NCBI GenBank assembly: GCA_016869775.1
Contig: VGDJ01000022.1
Span: 1 to 13,644, forward strand
Source: Alphaproteobacteria bacterium
GTDB lineage: Bacteria > Pseudomonadota > Alphaproteobacteria > Rickettsiales > UBA1997
Reading direction: 5' to 3'
Length of the DNA stretch: 13,644 bases
Position numbers and translations under genes: made by a program. Below, one piece after another: positions 7,543-13,644 of the stretch; position 1 is the stretch's first letter; each line of letters starts with the position of its first letter. The notes under the pieces were generated by a model. It did no database searches. It had not been told where the DNA came from and saw nothing but the letters and a program-made list of their open reading frames with translations.

Positions 7543-8505
7543 ATGATCCGCATTTTTCAGTTGCCACAATACTCTCAAATTAAGGTTTTAACGCTCAAAG
7601 AACTGGCTAATATTTCTGAAATTAGAACCGATATTGCGTGGGTTGATTTGCAAAACCCAACGATTGCACAAATTAAAGAAGTAGAAGAATTTTTTGGTAT
7701 CACTTTTCCAACTCGTCAACAGCAAGAAGAAATTGAAACTTCATCGCGTTATCTTGAAAATTCTGGTATAATCAAAATCAACTCAACTTTTGTAAACATG
7801 GTTCCTCACACCGGAGCCCTTGAAGAACACGAAATGTCTTTTATTTTAACCGAAAAAACCTTGTTTACTTTGCGTTATTTTGATAGTCGAGTGATTTCGG
7901 AAACTGTCAAAAAAATCAAACAATTTCCGATGATTTTTGCTAACGCTTCCAAAATATTTGTGGCCATTCTTGAGGCGCGTACAGATTTTGATGCCGATTT
8001 AATGGAGTCGGTTTCAAAATATGTCGCCGAAATTAGTAAAAAAATCAATTACGATAATCGTCTTGATGAAAAACTTTTGCTAAAAATTAACGAAAGTCAA
8101 GACTTGACGATGTCGCTTCGCGAGGCGCTTTTTGATAAACAGCGCGTTTTATCTTCGTTATTGAGAAATGAAGATTTGATGCTTGAAAACTACAATCGTC
8201 TTCGAATTATTATTAAAGATATTAACTCTCTTATTGAGCATGCAAATTTCAATTTTACGCGCCTCGAATATCTTCAAAACAGTTTTTTGGGTTTATTAAA
8301 TATCGAGCAAAACAAAGTAATAAAAACCTTCACGGTGGTTTCATTGGTCTTTATGCCACCAACCTTAATAGCCAGTATTTATGGTATGAATTTCAACTTT
8401 ATGCCGGAATTGAATTCTAAATTTGGCTATCCAATAGCCTTAGTATTGATGCTAATATCTTCAATAATTCCTTTAGCAATATTTAAGCGCAAAAAATGGC
8501 TTTGA
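7543..8505 (+). CDS. corA: CorA-family magnesium/cobalt transporter
   Basis: A 320-aa inner-membrane divalent-cation channel of the CorA (2-TM-GxN) family, which works as a pentamer. The long N-terminal cytoplasmic domain (1 to about 240) ends in an extended helix leading into the pore. Transmembrane helix 1 is about residues 263-281 and is followed at once by the signature YGMNF (280-284); helix 2 is about 295-314; the short C-terminal tail KRKKWL is basic and cytoplasmic, as usual for CorA. The FMPEL loop after GMN replaces the MPE-containing loop of typical members and fits well. The ATG start has no Shine-Dalgarno sequence. The gene stands alone after a long non-coding stretch and converges on the minus-strand operon, with only 28 bp between stop codons. 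Confidence 0.93.
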   Translation: MIRIFQLPQYSQIKVLTLKELANISEIRTDIAWVDLQNPTIAQIKEVEEFFGITFPTRQQQEEIETSSRYLENSGIIKINSTFVNMVPHTGALEEHEMSFILTEKTLFTLRYFDSRVISETVKKIKQFPMIFANASKIFVAILEARTDFDADLMESVSKYVAEISKKINYDNRLDEKLLLKINESQDLTMSLREALFDKQRVLSSLLRNEDLMLENYNRLRIIIKDINSLIEHANFNFTRLEYLQNSFLGLLNIEQNKVIKTFTVVSLVFMPPTLIASIYGMNFNFMPELNSKFGYPIALVLMLISSIIPLAIFKRKKWL

Positions 8506-8533
8506 TATTTAAAATTGTTGGTGTGGTAAAAAA

Positions 8534-8797
8534 TTAGAAGTGGGTATTAATGATGCGTTTTAGTCTTTGCAAATCATCTCGAATCTCGTGAGTTAATTTT
8601 TCTAATTTGTTTTTGTGATCCGGATTAATCGGTAGAATTTTGATATGTTCGTATTTACGAATTAATTCGTTTGGCGAGATTGATTGAGAATCAAGAGAGT
8701 GGTTTAGAGATTCATTTAAATGATTTTTTTCAATTTCAATTTCAATGTTTGGTGAAGAGTTTTTATCGTTTTTGAATAAATCATCAAAAATTGCCAT
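8534..8797 (-). CDS. Unrecognised 87-residue protein in the perM operon
   Basis: I do not recognise the family. The ATG lies one base after the perM stop, so it is almost certainly translated from the same mRNA. The N-terminal half is polar and acidic (FDDLF near residue 4, then Asn/Ser/Glu-rich up to about 40). From about 42 it looks helical, with leucine/isoleucine at 65, 68, 72, 76, 79 and 83 giving an amphipathic, possibly coiled-coil C-terminus. There is no signal peptide, membrane segment or cysteine. In many alphaproteobacteria I recall hdaA following the DUF2066-perM pair; this protein is far too short for HdaA and shows no AAA+ motif. It could be a small cytoplasmic adaptor. It is a believable gene because of spacing and frame, not similarity. 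Confidence 0.65.
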   Translation of the reverse strand: MAIFDDLFKNDKNSSPNIEIEIEKNHLNESLNHSLDSQSISPNELIRKYEHIKILPINPDHKNKLEKLTHEIRDDLQRLKRIINTHF

Positions 8798-8798
8798 A

Positions 8799-9848
8799 TT
8801 ATTTGTTATAATAGTTTTTGATGAAATATTTTAAAAGCACCGATGATATTGCTGTTAAAGGCACTGATAATAATACTCCAATAAATCCAAAAATTGATCC
8901 AAAAAAGAAAACTCCAAAAATTATCCACAAAGGATGAAGATCAATTTTTTTACCAATTAGATTTGGTGCCAAGAAATTCGATTCGATTATCTGGCCAATT
9001 AAATAAACTAACAAAATTACTCCTATTTGATGATAATTTAAGCCCCATTGATACAATGAAGCGATAACTGCTAGAAATAAACCAGTGCCATATCCAATAT
9101 ATGGAACAAAAGATAAAAGCCCAGTTATAAAGCCAATCAAAAAGCCATTATCCAAGCCAAAAATGGTGAGCAAAATTGCATAATAAAATGCTAGAATAAG
9201 ACAAATATTGATTTGACCTCGCAGAAATCCAGATATTGATTTATCGATTAAAACAAAAATTTCTCTGATTTGTGAAAAATATTTTTTTGGCAAATTATCG
9301 TTAATTTTATGAATAATTTTATGCCAATCTTTTAAAAGATAAAATATTAAGATCGGCATAATAAATAATATGGATAAGATATTGATAATAAAGGTTGAAG
9401 AGCTTATGAGGTTGGTAATAATTTTTTCGATAATTCCATCGTTAAGAATGAATATGTGATTATTTTTAATGAGGTCGAAAAAGTTGTGTTCAATTTCAAT
9501 ATTAAGGCGTGCAAAAAAATCAACAATATCGGGATAAAAATTATCCGAAAAATTTTCAATATGACTTGGAACTGATTCGGCCAGAAGGATGGTTTGATTA
9601 TAAAGCAAAGGAAAAATAAAGACACAAAACATCGCAAAAAAACATAAAAATATCACCGTAATTGAACAAACAGCTTTGAATCGCGATAAATTGAATTTTT
9701 TACACAAAAAATTGACAACCGGATTAAGGGTATAAGATATAATGATTGCGAGGATAAAGGGGGTTAGGATGGTTCGGATTTTATAAAGTAATAGTCCAAA
9801 AATTGTTAGCAGGATAAAGGTGAAAATAATTTTATCTTTTGTTTTCAT
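8799..9848 (-). CDS. AI-2E family transporter / PerM-type permease
   Basis: A 349-aa polytopic inner-membrane protein with about seven or eight hydrophobic segments: two at residues 8-48, one at 58-83, one at 145-172 and several from 212 to the end. The family signature is clear in the C-terminal half: FVPYIGYGTG (247-256), GQIIESNFLAPNLIGKKIDL (285-304), then LHPLWIIFG and LLSVPLTAI (326-334). The soluble loop between about 85 and 145 is also typical. Members export diverse substrates (autoinducer-2 in TqsA, Na+/H+ exchange in some), so substrate is left open. Its ATG overlaps the stop of the upstream DUF2066 gene by four bases (ATGA), and the 87-residue gene follows after one base. Confidence 0.88.
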   Translation of the reverse strand: MKTKDKIIFTFILLTIFGLLLYKIRTILTPFILAIIISYTLNPVVNFLCKKFNLSRFKAVCSITVIFLCFFAMFCVFIFPLLYNQTILLAESVPSHIENFSDNFYPDIVDFFARLNIEIEHNFFDLIKNNHIFILNDGIIEKIITNLISSSTFIINILSILFIMPILIFYLLKDWHKIIHKINDNLPKKYFSQIREIFVLIDKSISGFLRGQINICLILAFYYAILLTIFGLDNGFLIGFITGLLSFVPYIGYGTGLFLAVIASLYQWGLNYHQIGVILLVYLIGQIIESNFLAPNLIGKKIDLHPLWIIFGVFFFGSIFGFIGVLLSVPLTAISSVLLKYFIKNYYNK

Positions 9849-10939
9849 TGAGATATGGCGTTGATATCGAAGGTATCTTGGTTTCTTTTGCTAAAAATTA
9901 AACCGAGTTTTTCAAGCCCTTGTTCGACTGGAATTTGAGTGTTGATATAATTGATTTTAATTTTTACTTCATCTTTAGAAATTGATATTATTTCAAGGCC
10001 ATCAATTAGAGAGCTTTTATCAAGAGTGTTTTTTACATTAAGCCAGTCAGAAATCGAAGAAATTTTGATAATTAAATTAATGATATTTTTGTTTAACGCA
10101 TTATCGCTTCCAATTGGATTATTTTTTAAATATTCGATTGAGCGATCAGCGACTTTTGTGAGTAGATCGCTATATGAAAGTCGATCGACATTTATAAAGC
10201 TAAGGCGAAATTGTTTTTTGAGAAGTTTTCTGAAATATTGGACTTCAACCAAAACTTTGTTTTCAATTTCATCAAAATTATAAAACATCAAATAAACCCC
10301 TTGGGCTTTGTATGTTTCGAGGATTTTTTCAAAATTTTCAAAAGAAATATTACTGATATTTTGTCCGTTAATCAAAGCAATATTTTCAGCATTGGATTCT
10401 GGGATTATAAAATTTTTTTGTAAATTATTTTTGTTTATAACCTTATCTATTGTTGAGCGCCAATCGTTCTCTGGTTCCCATAGTATGGGTCTTTTTTTTG
10501 CAACTTTAATTGGAATTATAAGATAATTATCTTTTTTGGGTTTGTCGAGCTCGCTATTTTTTGATTCTTGTTCTTTGGTTTTCTTTTCTAGAATGTGATC
10601 AACAAAATCTCGAGCAAAAGTAATGTTGTAGTTAGCGGAATAATTGTTGCCGGCGATTTTTTCGTCAACGATTTGTTCAGATCTAACCATTTCAGCAATT
10701 TCTTCGTTAGAAATGTTATCGGCGGTCGCAATTGGTAGCTGTAGCCTCATCAGCAATACCATGAAGGCATCGCGCCTTGCGTTTGTTGTGGCTAAGATTT
10801 TTGATGCATTGGGGGTTTTATCGGAAGCTTTTGAAGAAATGGACTCAATTTCGTAAATATTATTTTTAGTTTCTTGAGCAAAAGAATTTTTATATGTGAT
10901 TAAAAATATGGCTACTAAAATTTGGGTGACTTTGAGCAT
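9845..10939 (-). CDS. Exported DUF2066 domain protein
   Basis: A 364-aa protein with a Sec signal peptide: residues 1-21, hydrophobic core QILVAIFLITY, likely cleavage at SFA-QE. The mature start has the DUF2066 hallmark ATTNARRDAFMVLLMRLQLP (50-69), which is followed by a helical segment and the long alternating beta/helix body usual for the family. Function is unknown; the protein is expected to be periplasmic. It is the first gene of a three-gene minus-strand operon and is divergent from purM. This purM <- -> DUF2066-perM arrangement is, from memory, common in alphaproteobacteria and supports the assignment. A six-base inverted repeat sits just upstream of the ATG. No Shine-Dalgarno sequence is seen. 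Confidence 0.8.
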   Translation of the reverse strand: MLKVTQILVAIFLITYKNSFAQETKNNIYEIESISSKASDKTPNASKILATTNARRDAFMVLLMRLQLPIATADNISNEEIAEMVRSEQIVDEKIAGNNYSANYNITFARDFVDHILEKKTKEQESKNSELDKPKKDNYLIIPIKVAKKRPILWEPENDWRSTIDKVINKNNLQKNFIIPESNAENIALINGQNISNISFENFEKILETYKAQGVYLMFYNFDEIENKVLVEVQYFRKLLKKQFRLSFINVDRLSYSDLLTKVADRSIEYLKNNPIGSDNALNKNIINLIIKISSISDWLNVKNTLDKSSLIDGLEIISISKDEVKIKINYINTQIPVEQGLEKLGLIFSKRNQDTFDINAISQ

Positions 10940-11037
10940 GTTAAATCAATTCTTGATTAAAAACTTGTTTTAAAAAATATTTGTTTAAATTATTTTTATC
11001 AATCAAAGATTTCTCAATCATTTCTAAATTTCATAAA
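10940..11037. promoter_or_regulatory. Divergent promoter region between the DUF2066 operon and purM
   Basis: This 98-bp AT-rich gap must carry promoters in both directions. It contains an inverted repeat AATCAA-TTC-TTGATT (10944-10958) just upstream of the DUF2066 start. The right arm TTGATT could act as a -35 for purM with AATATT at 10976-10981 (17-bp spacer). A PurR-type operator is not visible. The exact elements are uncertain. Confidence 0.4.
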
Positions 11038-12030
11038 ATGTCATCTAGCTACAAAAAATCAGGCGTTGATATTGACGCCGGTAATGAACTGATCAAAAAA
11101 ATTAAACCATTTGCTAAAGCTACAGCTAGAATTGGCGCAGATTCTGAACTTGGGGGTTTTGGTGCTTTATTTGATTTAAAAAAATGTAACTATAATGATC
11201 CGGTTCTTGTCTCTTCGACCGATGGGGTTGGGACTAAACTTAAAGTTGCCATCGAGACCGATACTCACGATACTATTGGCATTGATTTGGTGGCTATGTC
11301 CGTTAATGATTTAATTGTTCAAGGTGCCGAACCTTTGTTCTTCTTAGACTATTTTGCAAGCTCAAAATTAAATGTTGATGTTGCAAGCGTTATCATCAAG
11401 GGAATTGCTGAGGGATGTAAACAAGCCAATTGTGCTTTAATTGGAGGAGAAACCGCCGAAATGCCCGACATGTACCAAGAAAATGACTACGATCTGGCGG
11501 GTTTTGCAGTTGGAGCAGTTGAGCGTGACAAAATTTTACCACGTCAAACTTGTAAAGGTGATGTTTTGATTGGGTTATCTTCAAGTGGTCTTCACTCAAA
11601 TGGCTATTCATTGGCACGATATATCTTGAAACAAAATTCGCTGAAATTTTCTGACAAATTTAATAATCACAAAACAATTGGTTCAGAATTACTTACCCCA
11701 ACAAAAATTTATGTAAAATCAGTTCTTAGCGCCATAAAAACTCATAAAGTTAAAGCTCTTGCTCACATTACGGGAGGGGGTTTGATAGAGAATTTACCAC
11801 GAGTTTTATCGCCAAATATTGAAGCTAAAATCGATTATAGTTCGTGGCATATGCCCGAAATTTTTTCATTTCTTCAAAAGCTTGGAAAAGTTGAAGACAA
11901 AGAAATGCATAGAACTTTCAACTGCGGAATTGGAATGGTTTTGGTGGTCGACAAAAACAATGTCGATGAAATTGTCGATTTGCTCAAAAATTGTGGCGAA
12001 GATGTATACATTATCGGAGAACTAGCATGA
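11038..12030 (+). CDS. purM: Phosphoribosylformylglycinamidine cyclo-ligase (AIR synthetase)
   Basis: Catalyses the ATP-dependent ring closure of FGAM to aminoimidazole ribotide, step five of purine synthesis, in the cytoplasm. All PurM landmarks are present: SGVDIDAGN (8-16), GGFGALFDL (39-47), STDGVGTKL (60-68), GIDLVAMSVNDLIVQGAEP (81-99), GGETAEMP (136-143), SGLHSNGYSL (183-192), HITGGGL (243-249) and HRTFNCGIGM (291-300). I start at ATG 11038 (330 aa), because the conserved protein begins just before SYKKSGVDIDAGN; an in-frame TTG at 10981 would add a 19-residue non-homologous extension. The end, YIIGELA, stops about 12 residues short of E. coli PurM, in a poorly conserved tail. The stop overlaps the next start as ATGA. 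PurM implies that the organism retains some purine synthesis, unlike the Rickettsia genus. Confidence 0.95.
   Translation: MSSSYKKSGVDIDAGNELIKKIKPFAKATARIGADSELGGFGALFDLKKCNYNDPVLVSSTDGVGTKLKVAIETDTHDTIGIDLVAMSVNDLIVQGAEPLFFLDYFASSKLNVDVASVIIKGIAEGCKQANCALIGGETAEMPDMYQENDYDLAGFAVGAVERDKILPRQTCKGDVLIGLSSSGLHSNGYSLARYILKQNSLKFSDKFNNHKTIGSELLTPTKIYVKSVLSAIKTHKVKALAHITGGGLIENLPRVLSPNIEAKIDYSSWHMPEIFSFLQKLGKVEDKEMHRTFNCGIGMVLVVDKNNVDEIVDLLKNCGEDVYIIGELA
12016..12029 (+). promoter_or_regulatory. Shine-Dalgarno site setting the start of the IleRS-like gene
   Basis: GGAGA at 12016-12020, inside the last codons of purM, lies seven bases (counting from GGAG) before ATG 12027. It is the clearest Shine-Dalgarno sequence in the window and supports this ATG over the in-frame TTG at 11991. 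The bases also encode the conserved Ile-Gly-Glu end of PurM, so the match may be partly fortuitous. Confidence 0.55.
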
Positions 12031-12842
12031 TTGATCGCAAAACCTCTGTTCATTTGCAAGATTTTCCATCGGTTAATTTTTTAAATGATGAAGTTGATTT
12101 GATTCATGATATGGATTTGATTCGAGCGATTTGTTCGACAGCTTTGGCTATTCGCGATAGCAAGAATTTGCGTGTTAGATTACCACTTCAATCGCTTACA
12201 ATTATTGGTAAAAATGCTCACCGAATTTTGCCATTTATCGATATAATTTCTGAAGAAGTTAATGTTAAAGAAATAAAAATTGCCGAAAATATTTCAGAGT
12301 TTGCCGACAATAAATTACAAATTAATTTTAAAAAAATTGGTGCCAAATTTGGTGCTAAAATTAAAGAAATAACCCAAGCCATCAAAGAAAATAATTGGCA
12401 AAAAATTGACGATAAAACCATTGAAATTGCTGGAGTCAAGCTAGTCGATGACGATTTTGAATTAAAGCTTACTATAAAAAATATCGATGAAAAAAAATCA
12501 GCAATTTTGGCATTGCCTTCAAACGATTTTTTGATCTTATTGTCTATCGAAATTACTCAAGAGCTTGAAGATGAAGGTATTGCTCGTGATATAGTTCGAG
12601 CAATTCAGCAAAACCGCAAAGATGCTGATTTGCAAATTACTGACATGGTGAAATTAGAAATTTTTTCTACAAAGCCTAGAATTACAAGCGTTGCCAAAAG
12701 ATTTGAAAATTACATAAAATCACAAGTTTTGGCAATAAGTCTTGAAATTTCAAACGATAAAATTAGCAACTCTTCCGCTAAAATTTTTGATAATCAGCTT
12801 GATGACGGTGATATCCAAATCGCAATAACGCGAAATTCTTAA
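12027..12842 (+). CDS. Stand-alone C-terminal segment of isoleucyl-tRNA synthetase (IleRS type 2-like)
   Basis: A 271-aa protein matching only the last quarter of eukaryote-like (type 2) IleRS. It begins at the SVHLQDFP segment (residues 7-14; SVHLxDWP in full enzymes), inside the anticodon-binding domain. It continues through DLIRAICSTALAIRDSKNLR (30-49) with RVRLPLQSL, EEVNVKEI (76-83), the NFKKIGAKFGAKIKEI stretch (100-115), ELEDEGIARDIVRAIQQNRK (179-198) with DADLQITD, and the final beta-rich tail. The Rossmann domain, HIGH, KMSKS and editing domain are absent, so it cannot charge tRNA alone. The frame is clean for 816 bp with codon use like its neighbours, and the start has both a Shine-Dalgarno sequence and an ATGA overlap with purM. 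It may be part of a split IleRS, a duplicated tRNA-binding domain, or a remnant. Confidence 0.8.
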   Translation: MIDRKTSVHLQDFPSVNFLNDEVDLIHDMDLIRAICSTALAIRDSKNLRVRLPLQSLTIIGKNAHRILPFIDIISEEVNVKEIKIAENISEFADNKLQINFKKIGAKFGAKIKEITQAIKENNWQKIDDKTIEIAGVKLVDDDFELKLTIKNIDEKKSAILALPSNDFLILLSIEITQELEDEGIARDIVRAIQQNRKDADLQITDMVKLEIFSTKPRITSVAKRFENYIKSQVLAISLEISNDKISNSSAKIFDNQLDDGDIQIAITRNS

Positions 12843-12870
12843 TACTCTATCTCGATGGCATGTTTAGGGG

Positions 12871-12892
12871 TGATTAGCTATTCTGCTAATTG
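12871..12892. terminator. Hairpin between convergent genes (possible bidirectional terminator)
   Basis: Perfect arms ATTAGC (12873-12878) and GCTAAT (12885-12890) with a 6-base loop TATTCT, extendable by two G-U pairs. It lies centrally in the 80-bp gap between the convergent IleRS-like gene and pstC. Neither side has a clear T-run, so intrinsic termination is only suggested by position. Confidence 0.35.
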
Positions 12893-12922
12893 AGGTGCTT
12901 AATAAGAAATTATTGAAGATAG

Positions 12923-13644
12923 TTAACGATTTTTATATTTTTTGATCACTGCCAAAGCAATTACGTTCAAAGCAAAAGTAAAAGCAAATAAAGTTAAAGC
13001 CAAGGCAAAAGCCGAAAGCGTTTTTGGGCTGTTAAACTCTTGATCGCCAACTAATAAAGTAACAATTTGAGCGGTGGCAGTTGTGACTGAGTCGAGCGGA
13101 TTGAAGCTTAGTTTGGCTATCAAGCCTGCCGACATAACTACGATCATTGTTTCGCCGACGGCTCGAGAAACAGCCAAAATTATGGCTCCAACAATACTTG
13201 GTAAGGCTGATACCAAAACCACTTTTTTAATCATTTCTGATTTAGTGCTTCCAAGTGCGAGTGCGCCATCTTTTAAGCTTTGCGGAACCGTGCTAATAGC
13301 ATCATCAGTTAAAGAAAGTACAAATGGAATAATCATTACCCCCATCACAAAACCAGCTGACAATGCGCTTTCGGCAGAAATTTCGAGGCCAAAATTTGAA
13401 AAAAAACTTTTAAAGAAAGGCGCCACTAAAGTAACGGCAAAATAGCCGTAAACAACCGTCGGAACTCCAGCTAAAATTTCTAAAATTGGTTTCAAAAAAT
13501 CACGTTTTTTTGCGCTGGCATAAAGTGCCAAATAAATTGCGGACATAATGCCAACCGGAATGGCAATTGCCATGGCGACGCAAGTAATTAAAAGAGTTCC
13601 CAAGAAAACCGGAATGATTCCGAATGAACTTTTTCCAACTTCTT
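12923..13644 (-). CDS. pstC: Phosphate ABC transporter permease PstC (5'-truncated by the window)
   Basis: The C-terminal 239 residues of an inner-membrane phosphate-import permease, partner of PstA, PstB and PstS. The frame is open to the right edge, upstream of the first in-frame TTG (13603), and reads FGIIPVFLGTLLIT, so the true start lies outside. Visible segments include the conserved PILEILAGVPTVVYGYFA, the cytoplasmic EAA-type loop (LKDGALALGSTKSEMIKKV) that contacts the ATPase, RAVGETM, and the end segment TTATAQIVTLLVGDQEFNSP. The last two are typical of PstC and separate it from PstA. Four or five transmembrane helices are seen. The charged end KKYKNR is cytoplasmic. pstA does not follow: the gene converges on the IleRS-like gene, so the pst genes here are either split or ordered differently. 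Confidence 0.9.
   Translation of the reverse strand, partial: EVGKSSFGIIPVFLGTLLITCVAMAIAIPVGIMSAIYLALYASAKKRDFLKPILEILAGVPTVVYGYFAVTLVAPFFKSFFSNFGLEISAESALSAGFVMGVMIIPFVLSLTDDAISTVPQSLKDGALALGSTKSEMIKKVVLVSALPSIVGAIILAVSRAVGETMIVVMSAGLIAKLSFNPLDSVTTATAQIVTLLVGDQEFNSPKTLSAFALALTLFAFTFALNVIALAVIKKYKNR

Noticed and set aside
9951..10856. Several plus-strand open frames of 70-110 codons opposite the DUF2066 gene
   Set aside because: They are antisense shadows without homology, start signals or plausible composition; the minus-strand gene has a signal peptide and family motifs.
10981..11037. TTG start for purM giving a 349-residue protein
   Set aside because: The 19 added residues have no counterpart in PurM, and ATG 11038 sits right before the conserved SYKKSGVDIDAGN start.
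11991..12026. Upstream TTG start for the IleRS-like gene
   Set aside because: It lies deeper in purM with no Shine-Dalgarno sequence, and the extension does not match IleRS; ATG 12027 has both a good site and the ATGA overlap.
13074..13445. 123-codon plus-strand frame opposite pstC
   Set aside because: It is the antisense of conserved PstC transmembrane and EAA-loop codons, with no independent support.
12923..13644. Assignment as pstA rather than pstC
   Set aside because: The TTATAQIVTLLVGDQEF ending and FGIIPVFLGTLLIT segment are PstC features.
1..13644. Search for CRISPR arrays, IS elements, integrase or attachment sites, and toxin-antitoxin pairs
   Set aside because: No regularly spaced repeats, transposase or recombinase frames, or small gene pairs of that kind are visible; the tRNA-Gly has no adjacent integrase or repeated 3' end.

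Overview
This window comes from an AT-rich alphaproteobacterial chromosome, probably a Rickettsiales-like or similarly reduced lineage. The order is inferred and uncertain. The pointers are a class I (archaeal-type) lysyl-tRNA synthetase, a sigma-54 regulator tail, a DUF2066 / AI-2E permease pair divergent from purM, a PstC of the usual alphaproteobacterial kind, very AT-rich intergenic DNA, and an IleRS fragment resembling the eukaryote-like (type 2) IleRS of Rickettsia. Almost no gene has a Shine-Dalgarno sequence. There is no IS element, phage gene or CRISPR array. Most of the window is ordinary housekeeping.

Layout, left to right. Positions 1-2893 (+) hold the tail of an NtrC/Fis-type regulator, galU (UDP-glucose synthesis), fabD (fatty-acid synthesis) and a membrane-anchored alpha/beta hydrolase, all overlapping or nearly abutting, so probably one transcript. 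Positions 2894-3359 are AT-rich spacer with a lone tRNA-Gly(GCC) on the minus strand. Positions 3360-5412 (+) hold a two-BON-domain lipoprotein overlapping mtaB (tRNA methylthiotransferase), followed by class I lysS at 5523-7109. A 433-bp non-coding stretch (7110-7542) carries small direct repeats and precedes a CorA-type Mg2+/Co2+ channel gene (7543-8505).

A tight minus-strand operon follows, read from 10939 to 8534: an exported DUF2066 protein, an AI-2E/PerM membrane protein and an unrecognised 87-residue protein. Divergent from it is purM (11038-12030), coupled by ATGA to a 271-codon gene that matches only the C-terminal part of isoleucyl-tRNA synthetase. The window ends in the 5'-truncated phosphate-permease gene pstC on the minus strand.

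The most notable item is the free-standing IleRS C-terminal segment at 12027-12842. It is an intact frame with its own Shine-Dalgarno sequence, yet nothing nearby encodes the catalytic part of the enzyme. It could be one half of a split IleRS, a duplicated domain with another role, or a remnant of a rearrangement that still has an open frame. The other items worth a look are the unknown 87-residue protein where I would expect hdaA, the polar low-complexity insert in MtaB, and mtaB lying next to the lysine-tRNA synthetase gene.
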